Shown: positions 1 to 9,430, counted from the first letter of the stretch. The stretch is DNA of 64,000 nt from Paenibacillus lutimineralis (GCF_003991425.1 NZ_CP034346.1:2641501-2705500), one strand, 5' to 3'. Notes: generated by a model not told the origin, from the letters alone. Made by a program: numbers and translations.

Positions 1-297
1 GTCAGAAGTTTGCTCGGACGGGGCTTCACCCGGAACCTTATTTCTATGCAGGGGTTAGGCTACAAGGAGATTCTCGAGCACTTGGAAGACGGGGTTCCTT
101 TAGAGGATGCTGTGACCAAGTTGAAGCGGGATACGAGACGATTCGCCAAGAGACAGCTCTCCTGGTTTCGGCATATGAAGGATATTTCCTGGGTGGATGT
201 GACCGATCATAAAAATTTTTCCGGGAATTTAGAGGCTGTACGTGCTATAATAGCAGGAAAGTTTCAATTAAATCTTGAATATAAATCTAAATACTAA
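1..297 (+). CDS. miaA: tRNA dimethylallyltransferase, C-terminal part
   Basis: Open from the first base, so the gene begins outside the window; about 98 C-terminal residues are present. MiaA transfers a dimethylallyl group from DMAPP to N6 of A37 in tRNAs reading UNN codons. The visible part carries the family's C-terminal signature, MQGLGYKEI followed by KRDTRRFAKRQLSWFR, the basic helix that contacts the tRNA. The stop is at 295-297 and hfq follows 24 bases later. miaA-hfq is a widely conserved pair, which supports both calls. Confidence 0.93.
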   Translation, partial: VRSLLGRGFTRNLISMQGLGYKEILEHLEDGVPLEDAVTKLKRDTRRFAKRQLSWFRHMKDISWVDVTDHKNFSGNLEAVRAIIAGKFQLNLEYKSKY

Positions 298-321
298 TTG
301 ATCCTATTGGGGGTACGACGA

Positions 322-561
322 ATGAACAAATCCATTAACATCCAAGATACATTTTTGAACCAGCTTCGCAAAGAAAATATACCCGTAACCGTATTTTTGA
401 CGAACGGCTTCCAAATTCGCGGAACGATCAAAGCATTCGATAACTTTACGATTGTCATTGACAGCGATGGACGCCAGCAAATGGTGTACAAGCATGCCAT
501 TTCTACCTTCCAACCACAGCGCAATGTATCCCTGATGCAGGAGTCTGCGGGAGAGGTATAA
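322..561 (+). CDS. hfq: RNA chaperone Hfq
   Basis: A 79-residue Sm-fold protein that forms hexameric rings and binds A/U-rich RNA. The Sm1 region ([20 protein letters not shown]) and the Sm2 YKH signature ([10 protein letters not shown]) are intact. A TTG at 298 is in frame, but the ATG at 322 is preferred: it has a GGGGG ribosome site about 8 bases upstream and gives the normal N-terminus [16 protein letters not shown]. It lies directly behind miaA, as in many Firmicutes, and is followed by a hairpin terminator at 619-650. Confidence 0.96.
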   Translation: MNKSINIQDTFLNQLRKENIPVTVFLTNGFQIRGTIKAFDNFTIVIDSDGRQQMVYKHAISTFQPQRNVSLMQESAGEV

Positions 562-618
562 TTTGGATTTTGAAACTTTTTGATCTTCAGTACGTTTAAA
601 GGTATAGGATTAAGAGTG

Positions 619-650
619 GAGCAACCTGATCAAAGGTTGTTCTTTTCTTT
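619..650 (+). terminator. Rho-independent terminator after hfq
   Basis: GAGCAACCT (619-627) pairs with AGGTTGTTC (634-642, one G-U) and is followed by a T-rich run. It closes the miaA-hfq unit before the PBP gene. Confidence 0.75.
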
Positions 651-738
651 CCGACTAAGAATACTGGTCAGAGAAATACGATCATCTATCGAATCTGCTA
701 TCAGGTGAGACTGGTATGAAGGGAGTCAGAGAAAATCA

Positions 739-3324
739 ATGTCTACTAAGAGACCTTCCAGACTGGAAAGGAGCAGCAAGCCGAGTCACAAGCCGGCCAA
801 GCCGAAGGGAACAAAAAAGAGAAAACTTACGGCAAGACGGATTATGTGGACGTTATTTTTCACCGTAGCGATAGCCATTATATGTGCGATTGCGGGATAT
901 CTCTATATTACCGTCAACGGTGAGAGGATCCTAAGCGAGAATGAAGATAAGATGTTTATTTATGAAACTTCGAAGGTATATGACCGCAATGGAAATATGA
1001 TGGGTGAATTGTCGGTGGACCGCAGCGAGCCTGTAGATTCCGATAAAATCCCTGATCTTGTTAAAAAAGCATTTGTAGCTACAGAAGATAGACGCTTCTA
1101 TGAACATAAAGGCGTTGACCTATGGTCTATCGGACGCGCTGCTGTGAAAGACGTCATGGCCCGTTCACTCGTTGAAGGGGGCAGTACGATTACGCAACAG
1201 CTCGCCAAGAACATCTTCTTAAGCCGCGACAAGACCTTCTTCCGTAAAGCAACCGAAATGTCGATTGCGATGGCACTCGAGAACCACAAGACGAAGGATG
1301 AGATCATTACACTCTATTTGAACCGGATTTTCTTCGGTCAGAAAGCGTATGGAATCAAGGCCGCGTCACAGCGTTATTTCGGAGTTAGCAACTTGGAAGA
1401 TCTGGAGCTGTGGCAAATCGCCTCTTTGGCGGCCATTCCAAAGGGCCCGTCCAAGTACAATCCGGTATCCAATCCGGAACTGTCCAAACAGCGTCGGGCA
1501 GTTGTACTTGATCTAATGTTTGAGCAAGGTTATATTTCGGCCGAGGAACGTGATGAAGCGAAAGCTGTGGATTATGACTATACTCCACCAGTGAAGAATG
1601 AGAGCTACCTGGCTTTCAAGGATTATGTCATTAAGGAAGCTGAGGAGAAATACGGGTTGACGGAAGACGACCTGAACCGCGGCGGATATAAGATTTATAC
1701 AACGATGGACGCTCAGGCACAGAAAGCTGTTGAGAAAGCGTTCGACAACGATGATTTCTTTGAGAAGAGTAAGGATGATCAGCCGGTTCAGGCTTCGATC
1801 GTCATTATGAATCATGAGAATGGCAGCTTGATTGCTCTGCTGGGCGGACGCGACTATCAGCGCAAAGGCTTCAGTCGTATTGAAAGCCGCAGACAGCCTG
1901 GTTCAGCCTTTAAACCGATCGTATCCTATGGCCCTGCGCTGGAGTCCGGCAAGTTCAACGTGAACTCGCAGATCAGCAATGAGAAGCAGTGCTTCGGCGA
2001 CTATTGTCCGCGCAACTTGCATGGTTATTCCAAGACGATCGATTTGACCACGGCACTGACGAAGTCCGAGAATATCCCGGCCGTATGGTTATTAAATCAG
2101 GTTGGGGTTAAGACAGGTGTGAAGTATGCCGAGGAAATGGGCATCAAAATGGATAAGAATGACACCAACCTGGCGATTGCGCTGGGTGGTCTCACTTATG
2201 GTACGAATACAATGGAAATGGCTGGAGCCTTCAGCGTGTATGCGAATGGCGGGGAGTATAACGAACCGTATTCCATCAAGCTGATTAAGGATCATGACGG
2301 CAAGGATCTGTTCAAATACAATCCGCCGAAGCCAAAGCGGGTATTTAGCGAGACAACCGCTTATCATATGACGCAGATGCTGCAGAACGTTGTTAATGAT
2401 GGTACAGGTCGACGTGCTAAAATCGATCGTCCGCTTGCTGGTAAGACGGGGACGACCCAGCATGGTATTCCAGGTCTGAAGAGCAGTAAGAACCGTGACG
2501 TTTGGTTTGTCGGATACACGCCAGAATGGACAGCTGCGATCTGGGAGGGTTATGACAATCCGGATAAGAACCATCTGTTGAACGGCAGCAGTGGTCAAGC
2601 CGCGTCATTGTTCTCGACCATCATGAAGGAAGCACTCAAAGGTGTTCCAGTGAAAGATTTCCCTGTTCCTTCCAGCTTGGAGAAGACTCCAGAGCCACCA
2701 CCGGAAGAAGTTCAGATTACAGCTCCTACTGATTTGAACGGTTCTTATGATGAGGGTACGGGAACAATCACTCTGAATTGGACGGGTGTAGATCAGCCTG
2801 GTGTGAACTATCGCATTTACAAGAGAGAGGCTACGGCAGCGGAATTTACACGTTATATGGATGTGGTCACCACTTCAGCCGAAGACCTGACTGTGACGCC
2901 AGGAACCGATTATGAGTATTATGTAACGGTCTACGATCCGTCGAGCGACGCAGAGAGTCAACCGTCGAACATCGCTCAGGTCTCGGTACCTGCTGAAGAT
3001 AGCGGTGGAGAGGGCGAAATCATTCCGCCTCCAGATGGCGGTAATACGTCAAATCCTGGTGAAGGCGGCAACGGTGAAGTGACGCCTCCACCTAGTGGGG
3101 GAACAGGTGAGTCCGGTAATGGCGGTAGTCAGGTGCCTCCTGGCGGTGAAGGAACAGGGCCAGGGAACGGTAGCGGAACTGAGTCCGGCAGTGGAGGCAA
3201 CGATGGAAGTGAACCGAGTGGGACTACACCAACTGAGCCTGGGGGCACCAATCCACCGGATTCAGGTACCGACCAATCCGGGAACAGTACAGGCGGCCAG
3301 AATAGCGGCACCAGTGGAATGTAG
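739..3324 (+). CDS. Class A penicillin-binding protein (PBP1A type) with FN3-like domain
   Basis: Bifunctional murein synthase of 861 residues. Order: basic cytoplasmic tail (about 1-33); one membrane helix (about 35-57); GT51 glycosyltransferase with EDRRFYEHKGVD and GGSTITQQLAKN; transpeptidase with SxxK serine in GSAFKP, SEN as the SxN motif and KTGTT; then a fibronectin-III-like domain (about residues 655-755) and an unusually long Gly/Ser/Pro/Thr-rich tail of about 100 residues ending the protein. It acts outside the membrane in cell-wall assembly. The ATG at 739 has GGAG 14 bases upstream, somewhat far. The low-complexity tail suggests a flexible segment passing through or along the wall. 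Equivalent to B. subtilis PonA in class, though orthology is not proven here. Confidence 0.93.
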   Translation: MSTKRPSRLERSSKPSHKPAKPKGTKKRKLTARRIMWTLFFTVAIAIICAIAGYLYITVNGERILSENEDKMFIYETSKVYDRNGNMMGELSVDRSEPVDSDKIPDLVKKAFVATEDRRFYEHKGVDLWSIGRAAVKDVMARSLVEGGSTITQQLAKNIFLSRDKTFFRKATEMSIAMALENHKTKDEIITLYLNRIFFGQKAYGIKAASQRYFGVSNLEDLELWQIASLAAIPKGPSKYNPVSNPELSKQRRAVVLDLMFEQGYISAEERDEAKAVDYDYTPPVKNESYLAFKDYVIKEAEEKYGLTEDDLNRGGYKIYTTMDAQAQKAVEKAFDNDDFFEKSKDDQPVQASIVIMNHENGSLIALLGGRDYQRKGFSRIESRRQPGSAFKPIVSYGPALESGKFNVNSQISNEKQCFGDYCPRNLHGYSKTIDLTTALTKSENIPAVWLLNQVGVKTGVKYAEEMGIKMDKNDTNLAIALGGLTYGTNTMEMAGAFSVYANGGEYNEPYSIKLIKDHDGKDLFKYNPPKPKRVFSETTAYHMTQMLQNVVNDGTGRRAKIDRPLAGKTGTTQHGIPGLKSSKNRDVWFVGYTPEWTAAIWEGYDNPDKNHLLNGSSGQAASLFSTIMKEALKGVPVKDFPVPSSLEKTPEPPPEEVQITAPTDLNGSYDEGTGTITLNWTGVDQPGVNYRIYKREATAAEFTRYMDVVTTSAEDLTVTPGTDYEYYVTVYDPSSDAESQPSNIAQVSVPAEDSGGEGEIIPPPDGGNTSNPGEGGNGEVTPPPSGGTGESGNGGSQVPPGGEGTGPGNGSGTESGSGGNDGSEPSGTTPTEPGGTNPPDSGTDQSGNSTGGQNSGTSGM

Positions 3325-3402
3325 ACATCCTCAGGTCTCGAGGATATTAACAAAGACAAAGATACACCTCGATGTAAAAGGTTAGAAATAGGATTACGAT
3401 AG

Positions 3403-3439
3403 AACCCCGATGTTCCTATAAGAGCATCGGGGTTTTTTT
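3403..3439 (+). terminator. Rho-independent terminator after the PBP gene
   Basis: AACCCCGATG (3403-3412) pairs perfectly with CATCGGGGTT, followed by a run of seven T. Confidence 0.9.
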
Positions 3440-3531
3440 GCGTATTTTTTGCGTTTTTTGCAGATTCGTTTTTGAGTGAACTCTTCAAATGTGGTAAGCT
3501 GAAAGTACATTGTGCCAGAGAGGTTTTGAAC

Positions 3532-4092
3532 ATGAAGCGAAAATTCGGAGATCGTGCGAACTGGCGCCGCGTGACCCAGCGCCAGTTCAAATCGAAGTAT
3601 GTTGAAGGTGACACATTTACAGGTTATGCCACGTTTTATGGCATTAACGCCCTGCGGGACCCTCTTTGGAAGACGTATGGAGGTCATACCTTTCGCATTG
3701 CCGATAAGGGATACACCTGGCTTCAATACTATCCTAAAGGAGCCCACTATGTAGTAACTGCGATGTTTGATGATCGTGGAAGCATTGTGGAATGGTATAT
3801 CGACGTATGTAAAACCCAGGGTGTAACGGATCAGGGTGTCCCATGGTTTGATGATTTGTACTTAGATATTGTTGTTCTGAAGAACGGTGAGGTGTTCTTG
3901 CTAGATGAAGATGAACTGGATGATGCACTGAGCCGGGGCCTTATCAGTGTCAGAGACTATGATTTGGCGAAGGAGACGGCCCGCGACGTGATGAAATTGA
4001 TTAAGAATCAAGCGTTCCCTTATTTTGCGATGTCGCTTGAGCATTACCGGACCGGCTACGTTCAATCTGATTCTAGCAATCCTGGAGGTTAA
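3532..4092 (+). CDS. DUF402 protein, Ntdp-like nucleotide phosphatase family
   Basis: 186 residues. The central part (GHTFRIADKGYTWLQYYP, then VVTAMFDDRGSIVEWYIDVC, DDLYLDIVVLKNGEVFLLDE) matches the DUF402 beta-barrel family, which includes staphylococcal and B. subtilis proteins with nucleoside di/triphosphatase activity. Upstream in-frame starts exist, but ATG 3532 has GAGAGG about 10 bases upstream and begins with MKRKFGDRANW, the usual family N-terminus. The next gene starts 2 bases after the stop, so the two are co-transcribed. The enzymatic role is inferred from family only. Confidence 0.82.
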   Translation: MKRKFGDRANWRRVTQRQFKSKYVEGDTFTGYATFYGINALRDPLWKTYGGHTFRIADKGYTWLQYYPKGAHYVVTAMFDDRGSIVEWYIDVCKTQGVTDQGVPWFDDLYLDIVVLKNGEVFLLDEDELDDALSRGLISVRDYDLAKETARDVMKLIKNQAFPYFAMSLEHYRTGYVQSDSSNPGG

Positions 4093-4094
4093 TC

Positions 4095-4769
4095 ATGGCT
4101 CAATACCGCAAAAGTTCGCCGTATGTTGGGAACAGAAGAAGGAGCAAGAGCAAATTCGTCTGGGTTCTGCGTGTTGGGCTGACATGCATTCTAATCGGCA
4201 TTTTATGGTCGGTTTACGCACTGGCCCAGATCGGCAGCGTATACAGGAATACGGCTGCGACTACTGCAGCTTCGGAGCCTTCAGATGTAGGTATTATACT
4301 TGGTGCAGCGATGTGGGGCGATCAGCCTAGTCCGGGGCTGCAAGAGCGGCTTGAGCAAGGGCTCGCGGATTACAAGGCAGGCCGCTTCCACACCTTCATA
4401 CTGACGGGCGGGCTGGACAAGCCTGACTACCGTTACACAGAAGCGGAGGGAATGGCGATCTATCTCGAGCAGCACGGCGTTCCGAAGGAAGCGATCCTGC
4501 TTGAGAACAAAGCGACCAGCACCTATGAGAATTTAAAATTCAGCAAGGAGATTATGGAGGAGCAGGGGCTAACATCGGCTGTCATTATCACTCATACATT
4601 TCACGGCAACCGATCTTATGAGATTGCTAAAGCGCTGGATTATTCCAGTCCCAAGCTATCGCTCACGGAGACTCATGTACTTAAGCGTGTTCCTACCATC
4701 CTGCGTGAAATTTTAGCTTATACGAAATGGAAGATAGATTCTGTATTGCTCGCTATTGGCTGGAAATGA
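4095..4769 (+). CDS. YdcF/SanA-type DUF218 membrane-anchored protein
   Basis: 224 residues: a short basic N-terminus, a membrane helix (about residues 24-45) and an external DUF218 domain. Family marks are VGIILGAAMWGDQPSP, FILTGGLDKP, EGMAIYLEQHGVP, ENKATSTYENL and IITHTFHGNRS. These proteins are linked to envelope maintenance, but their substrate is not settled. The start has GGAGG 7 bases upstream and sits 2 bases after the DUF402 stop. A family-1 repeat begins about 40 bases after its stop. Confidence 0.85.
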   Translation: MAQYRKSSPYVGNRRRSKSKFVWVLRVGLTCILIGILWSVYALAQIGSVYRNTAATTAASEPSDVGIILGAAMWGDQPSPGLQERLEQGLADYKAGRFHTFILTGGLDKPDYRYTEAEGMAIYLEQHGVPKEAILLENKATSTYENLKFSKEIMEEQGLTSAVIITHTFHGNRSYEIAKALDYSSPKLSLTETHVLKRVPTILREILAYTKWKIDSVLLAIGWK

Positions 4770-4810
4770 CAAAACTTCTAATATCGGACGGGGAAAGAGA
4801 ATACATTTAA

Positions 4811-5031
4811 AGTGCGTGTTTAAAAAGTCAGACTTTCAGCACCGAGAAGGTTGGATGAAGCTAGGGACGAAAGGAGCGGAGCGTACGAAGTTTGTACGTG
4901 AGCACCTGAGATGTTTCCGTAGGAAACATGACTTCGTAAGCATTCGCTTAGGCCCGGCTGAATTCAAGATTCGATGTCGATTAAGCTACCGGTGCTACTT
5001 CGTGATCAAAGGGGACTTTTTAAATAACCTC
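4811..5031 (+). repeat. Family-1 intergenic repeat, copy A (long form)
   Basis: About 221 bp between the ydcF-like gene and spoVK. It starts AGTGCGTG and carries a terminal inverted repeat, GTTTAAAAAGTC (4818-4829) against GACTTTTTAAAT (5014-5025), then AACCTC. The core shares TTTCAGCACCGAGAAGG and GGATGAAGCTAGGG with the copies near 45.8, 49.8 and 61.6 kb. This copy has an extra internal hairpin of about 40 bp (ATGTTTCC-GTA-GGAAACAT) that is shared with copy D but missing from copies B and C. Open frames across it are ignored as non-coding. Confidence 0.88.
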
Positions 5032-5074
5032 ATAAATGTGTAAGCCCCTACCCTATAAAGAGGTGATTTGCGCT

Positions 5075-6049
5075 ATGTCAGGGCGAGTAATGGCCAGAAG
5101 TGGCCCTCCTGAGGAGAGGCCTTCAAGACAAATCAATATTGTTCTGCGCAATTCGGATCCGCCGGTTGTCTCGCAGAGCGTTCCGGACAGTGAAGCTCAT
5201 CCAACTGCCAAGGTTATGCCCCAGAATAGTCTGTTTACAGATTTGCAGAAGGAATTGGACGGACTGGTCGGATTGGATCATATTAAAGAATTAATGTATG
5301 AGATATTTGCACTCCTGCAAATCGCCTCAATGCGCTCCGAAGCTGGACTGCTGTCCGGGGCGCAGGTGTTCCATATGGTCTTCAAAGGCAATCCGGGAAC
5401 CGGCAAGACGACCGTCGCCCGATTAGTGGCTAAATTTTTTCAGAAAATGGGTATCCTCAGCAAAGGTCATCTGATCGAGGTGGAACGGGCGGACCTTGTA
5501 GGAGAATATATTGGGCATACGGCCCAGAAGACTCGTGATTTGGTCAAGAAGGCGATGGGTGGTATTCTGTTTGTGGACGAAGCCTATAGTCTGGCTCGCG
5601 GCGGTGAGAAGGATTTTGGTAAGGAAGCTATCGATACGTTGGTAAAAGCAATGGAAGATTCGAAGAACCAGTTCATCTTGATCCTTGCGGGGTATTGCGA
5701 CGAGATGGATTTCTTCTTGGACACCAATCCGGGATTGCCTTCACGCTTCCCGATTGTGATGGAGTTTCCAGACTATACGATCGATCAGTTGATCCAGATC
5801 GCGGAAGGAATGGCCAAGGAGCGCGACTATATTCTGATGCCACAGGCGATTGTCAAATTGAAGCAGCATCTGCTGCGTGAGAAGATGGAAGGCGAGCATG
5901 TGTTCAGCAATGCCAGACATGTCCGTAATGTCATTGAGCGTTCGATTCGCCATCAGGCTGTGCGTATTCTGAATCAATATAGCGGTGGTTCGCCCGGTAA
6001 ATTGGAGTTAATGACGATTCGTACCGAGGACTTGAAGCTTGATAAGTAA
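5075..6049 (+). CDS. spoVK: Stage V sporulation protein K, AAA+ ATPase
   Basis: 324 residues of the CbxX/CfqX-SpoVK AAA family. Walker A is GNPGTGKTT, Walker B ILFVDEAYSL, and the SRF of GLPSRFPIVMEFPDYT supplies sensor/arginine-finger features. SpoVK is needed for spore maturation in Bacillus. An earlier in-frame ATG at 5036 exists, but ATG 5075 is preferred because AGAGGTG lies about 8 bases upstream. The Bacillus neighbour order spoVK-(ynbA)-ynbB-glnR-glnA is kept here without ynbA (hflX). Confidence 0.9.
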   Translation: MSGRVMARSGPPEERPSRQINIVLRNSDPPVVSQSVPDSEAHPTAKVMPQNSLFTDLQKELDGLVGLDHIKELMYEIFALLQIASMRSEAGLLSGAQVFHMVFKGNPGTGKTTVARLVAKFFQKMGILSKGHLIEVERADLVGEYIGHTAQKTRDLVKKAMGGILFVDEAYSLARGGEKDFGKEAIDTLVKAMEDSKNQFILILAGYCDEMDFFLDTNPGLPSRFPIVMEFPDYTIDQLIQIAEGMAKERDYILMPQAIVKLKQHLLREKMEGEHVFSNARHVRNVIERSIRHQAVRILNQYSGGSPGKLELMTIRTEDLKLDK

Positions 6050-6144
6050 TTGGCTGAGTGTTCATTCGTGCAAGCTGCAATCTTTATACCGAGGAAGTCG
6101 TTTTAAAATAGAAGTTTAGGTATTTCCAGTGTTAAGCAGAGAAG

Positions 6145-6230
6145 AAGTTGAACCTATGGTTAACGCAGTGAGCGACCGTTTCTGCATTCATGTTGGAGCG
6201 GTCTACCGACTGCATCATCAGGTTCAACTT
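6145..6230. other. 86-bp nested inverted-repeat element
   Basis: Three nested perfect helices: AAGTTGAACCT (6145-6155) with AGGTTCAACTT (6220-6230); GCAGT (6165-6169) with ACTGC (6209-6213); GACCG (6174-6178) with CGGTC (6199-6203). It lies between spoVK and ynbB and could act as a terminator-like or structured RNA. A short T stretch follows. No match to a known riboswitch was recognised. Confidence 0.5.
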
Positions 6231-6281
6231 TTCAAATTATTTACAGCGAGATTGTAAGGGAATAAGGGAGAGAAAAGTGGG

Positions 6282-7535
6282 ATGGCGGTATTTTCAGAAG
6301 ACATAGTAACTAGGATGGAAGAGGCAGAGCGTCAAGCTGAACAGCAGTTCCGTGTAATCGATCGTATTGTGGACAGGAATCAGTTCAAAGTGATTGAAGC
6401 TTTTCAGAAGCATCATGTGAGTGATTTTCATTTCGCAGGTTCGACCGGCTATGCTTATAATGACCGAGGGCGTGAAGTACTGGACCTCGTCTACGCAGAT
6501 GTGTTCGGCGCAGAGGCGGCGCTGGTGCGCCCGCATTTTGCTTCCGGTACGCATACAATCTCTACAGCGCTTTTTGGCGTGCTGCGTCCGGGAGATGAGC
6601 TGCTCTATATAACTGGCAAGCCATATGATACGCTACATAAGGTGATCGGCAAGCCTGGTGATGGAACGGGTTCTTTACAGGATTTTGGAATCACGTATGA
6701 TGATGTGGCATTGCTGGCTGACGGAACGGTCGACTGGGGTACGGTGGCCGATAAACTAACACCCCAGACGAAGGTGATCGGTATCCAGCGTTCGCGCGGA
6801 TATGATTGGAGAGATTCGTTCACCGTAGAGCAAATTGGTGAGATGGTGAAGCGTGTGAAGTCATTGTCCCCGAACTGCATCGTTTTTGTCGATAATTGCT
6901 ATGGGGAATTTACTGAGGAGCAGGAGCCGACAGAAGTAGGGGCCGATCTGATTGCAGGCTCTCTAATAAAAAATCCTGGCGGAGGGCTGGCCGAGACCGG
7001 CGGATATATTTGCGGACGAGCTGAGCTTGTGGAGCTGGCAGCGAATCGCCTGACTGCGCCGGGTATCGGTGGAGAAGTCGGTGCGATGCTGGGTACGACT
7101 CGGGGGATTTACCAGGGGTTGTTCTTGGCTCCAACGATCGTAGGACAAGCCGTCAAGGGAAGTATTCTGGCTGCAGCCCTATTCGAGAGAGTTGGCTTTG
7201 ATAGCAAGCCGCGCTGGAATGATAAGCGGACAGATCTGATCCAAGCGATCTCCTTCAGCAGCTCGGAGCATTTAATTGCTTTTGTTCAAGGCATTCAGCG
7301 TGCAGCAGCAGTAGACGGGCATGTTGTACCTGAGCCATGGGATATGCCGGGGTATGAGCATCCAGTCATTATGGCAGCAGGAACCTTTATTCAAGGGGGA
7401 AGTCTCGAGCTATCCGCGGATGCGCCGATTCGTGAACCTTATATTGCTTATATGCAGGGCGGACTTACCTACTCCCACGTTAAGTTCGGTCTGTTGACCG
7501 CATTGCAGACGATGAAGGATCGTCATCTACTATAA
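6282..7535 (+). CDS. ynbB: PLP-dependent methionine gamma-lyase family protein (YnbB)
   Basis: 417 residues, fold-type I PLP enzyme of the YnbB/aluminium-resistance family. Typical segments are GYAYNDRGREVLD, ALVRPHFASGTH, PGDELLYITGKPYDTLHKVI, VFVDNCYGEF and AGSLIKNPGGG, where the lysine is the expected PLP Schiff base. The true reaction in Firmicutes is not firmly known; cysteine or methionine metabolism is assumed. It sits upstream of glnR-glnA exactly as in B. subtilis, but a GlnR-controlled promoter separates it from them. Confidence 0.88.
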   Translation: MAVFSEDIVTRMEEAERQAEQQFRVIDRIVDRNQFKVIEAFQKHHVSDFHFAGSTGYAYNDRGREVLDLVYADVFGAEAALVRPHFASGTHTISTALFGVLRPGDELLYITGKPYDTLHKVIGKPGDGTGSLQDFGITYDDVALLADGTVDWGTVADKLTPQTKVIGIQRSRGYDWRDSFTVEQIGEMVKRVKSLSPNCIVFVDNCYGEFTEEQEPTEVGADLIAGSLIKNPGGGLAETGGYICGRAELVELAANRLTAPGIGGEVGAMLGTTRGIYQGLFLAPTIVGQAVKGSILAAALFERVGFDSKPRWNDKRTDLIQAISFSSSEHLIAFVQGIQRAAAVDGHVVPEPWDMPGYEHPVIMAAGTFIQGGSLELSADAPIREPYIAYMQGGLTYSHVKFGLLTALQTMKDRHLL

Positions 7536-7542
7536 ATTTTCT

Positions 7543-7594
7543 TGTAAGTAAACCTGACATCACTATTGACATGTCAGAATAACTTACATATCAT
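7543..7594 (+). promoter_or_regulatory. glnRA promoter with two GlnR/TnrA operators
   Basis: Two 17-bp sites fit TGTNA-N7-TNACA exactly: TGTAAGTAAACCTGACA (7543-7559) and TGTCAGAATAACTTACA (7572-7588). A sigma-A promoter, TTGACA (7566-7571) and TATCAT (7589-7594), has a 17-base spacer that coincides base for base with the second operator. Binding of GlnR there would block polymerase. This is the classic feedback circuit of glnRA. Confidence 0.9.
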
Positions 7595-7629
7595 TATTTT
7601 ATGATAATTAAACTGGAAGGTTGAGAGCG

Positions 7630-8043
7630 ATGAGTGACGAAATTCGCAGAAATATGGCCTTGTTTCCGATTGGTATCGTGATGAAGCTTACGGATTTAAC
7701 AGCTCGGCAAATTCGTTATTACGAACAGCATGAGTTGATTGTACCCGCGCGCACATCCGGGAACCAACGTCTGTTTTCCTTTAATGATGTGGAACGTCTG
7801 CTCGAGATTAAAGCCTTGATTGATAAGGGAGTTAATATTGCTGGTATTAAGCAGGTGATTGCTCCGGCTAATGGCGAATCTGAAGAAGCAACTGTAATGA
7901 CGCGGGACACTGAAGAAAAACGCAAGGAAATACCGACTTCTGAGCTCTATCGTATGCTGAAGCAGGAATTGTTCACGAAGCAACGTCCTGGTCAGGTTTC
8001 ATTAATCCAGGGGGAATTATCCCGCTACTTTAAATTAAAATAA
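7630..8043 (+). CDS. glnR: MerR-family nitrogen regulator GlnR
   Basis: 137 residues. The N-terminal winged helix reads IGIVMKLTDLTARQIRYYEQHELIVPARTSGNQRLFS in sense, typical of GlnR/TnrA. The C-terminal region ends YFKLK and follows LYRMLKQELF, the segment through which feedback-inhibited glutamine synthetase controls GlnR. ATG 7630 has GGAAGG about 10 bases upstream; an in-frame TTG at 7621 is less well placed. The gene is 18 bases upstream of glnA and follows its own operators. Confidence 0.94.
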   Translation: MSDEIRRNMALFPIGIVMKLTDLTARQIRYYEQHELIVPARTSGNQRLFSFNDVERLLEIKALIDKGVNIAGIKQVIAPANGESEEATVMTRDTEEKRKEIPTSELYRMLKQELFTKQRPGQVSLIQGELSRYFKLK

Positions 8044-8061
8044 CTGTTGGGAGATGTTAGC

Positions 8062-9390
8062 GTGAGTTACACCAAGGAAGATATTCTGCGAATCGCCAAA
8101 GAAGAGAATGTCCGCTTTATCCGTCTGCAATTTACAGATCTGCTCGGAACGATTAAGAACGTAGAAATTCCGGTAAGCCAGTTGGAGAAAGCGTTGGACA
8201 ACAAGATGATGTTCGACGGTTCATCTATTGAAGGCTATGTGCGGATCGAAGAATCTGACATGTATCTGGTTCCGGATTTGGAAACTTGGGTTATCTTTCC
8301 TTGGGTTAGAGAGGATCGTATTGCCCGCTTAATCTGTGATGTGTACATGCCTGATGGCACACCATTCGCTGGTGACCCGCGTAATATCCTGAAGCGCGTC
8401 CTGAAGGAAGCCGAAGAGATGGGCTATACTTCGATGAATGTCGGACCTGAACCAGAATTCTTCCTGTTCAAGACGGATGAGAAGGGCAACCCTACTATGG
8501 AGTTGAATGACCAAGGTGGTTATTTCGACCTTGCACCGACGGACCTTGGTGAGAACTGCCGCCGTGAGATCGTGCTAACACTTGAAGAAATGGGCTTTGA
8601 AATCGAAGCTTCCCACCATGAGGTAGCTCCGGGCCAACACGAAATTGACTTCAAATATGCGAAGGCAATTAAAGCGGCTGACCAAATTCAAACCTTCAAA
8701 TTGGTTGTTAAGACGATCGCTCGTCAGCATGGCTTGCATGCTACATTTATGCCGAAGCCATTGTATGGCGTGAGTGGTTCCGGAATGCACTGTCATCAAT
8801 CCCTGTTCAAGGGTAAGACAAATGCTTTCTATGATGAGAAGGATGAGCTTGGCCTGAGCCAAGACGCTCGCCACTACATGGCCGGTATTTTGACCCATGC
8901 GCGCGCCTTCGCCGCTGTAACCAACCCAACTGTGAACTCTTATAAACGTCTCGTGCCTGGTTATGAAGCGCCATGCTATGTAGCTTGGTCTTCCAGTAAC
9001 CGTAGCCCGATGATTCGTATTCCAGCTTCCCGCGGGATTAGTACTCGCGTTGAGGTCCGTAACCCTGACCCGGCTGCTAACCCATACCTTGCACTTGCAG
9101 TAATGCTCAAGGCAGGTCTTGATGGCATCAAGAGAAAGCTGCCGCTCGTTCAACCCGTTGATCGTAACATCTACGTGATGTCTGACGAAGAGCGTATCGA
9201 AGAAGGTATTCCAAGCTTGCCAGTAGACTTGAAGGAAGCGATCGGTGAATTAGTGCGCAGTGATATCATGGCTGATGCTCTCGGCGATCATGCTATGACC
9301 CACTTCTATGAGTTGAAAGCCATCGAATGGGATATGTTTAGAATGCAAGTCCACCAATGGGAACGTGACCAATATATGACTTTGTATTAA
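8062..9390 (+). CDS. glnA: Type I glutamine synthetase
   Basis: 442 residues, dodecameric cytosolic enzyme that makes glutamine from glutamate, ammonia and ATP. Landmarks: [66 protein letters not shown] and [15 protein letters not shown]. The I-alpha class lacks the adenylylation loop, in line with regulation through feedback inhibition and GlnR. GTG 8062 is chosen over TTG 8047 because GGGAG lies 8 bases upstream and the product then starts like other Firmicutes GlnA proteins (SYTKEDI). Confidence 0.96.
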   Translation: MSYTKEDILRIAKEENVRFIRLQFTDLLGTIKNVEIPVSQLEKALDNKMMFDGSSIEGYVRIEESDMYLVPDLETWVIFPWVREDRIARLICDVYMPDGTPFAGDPRNILKRVLKEAEEMGYTSMNVGPEPEFFLFKTDEKGNPTMELNDQGGYFDLAPTDLGENCRREIVLTLEEMGFEIEASHHEVAPGQHEIDFKYAKAIKAADQIQTFKLVVKTIARQHGLHATFMPKPLYGVSGSGMHCHQSLFKGKTNAFYDEKDELGLSQDARHYMAGILTHARAFAAVTNPTVNSYKRLVPGYEAPCYVAWSSSNRSPMIRIPASRGISTRVEVRNPDPAANPYLALAVMLKAGLDGIKRKLPLVQPVDRNIYVMSDEERIEEGIPSLPVDLKEAIGELVRSDIMADALGDHAMTHFYELKAIEWDMFRMQVHQWERDQYMTLY

Positions 9391-9400
9391 TTCGAGGAAT

Positions 9401-9430
9401 CCCTTGCGCCGTAAGGCGTGGGGGTTTTTT
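9401..9430 (+). terminator. Rho-independent terminator after glnA
   Basis: CCCTTGCGCC (9401-9410) pairs with GGCGTGGGGG (9415-9424, with wobbles) and is followed by six T. Confidence 0.88.

Noticed and set aside
2092..2598. 168-codon antisense frame inside the class A PBP gene
   Set aside because: Shadow of a well-supported transpeptidase domain; no ribosome site or family.
4756..5043. 95-codon open frame across repeat copy A
   Set aside because: It lies in a repeat found elsewhere without a preserved frame.
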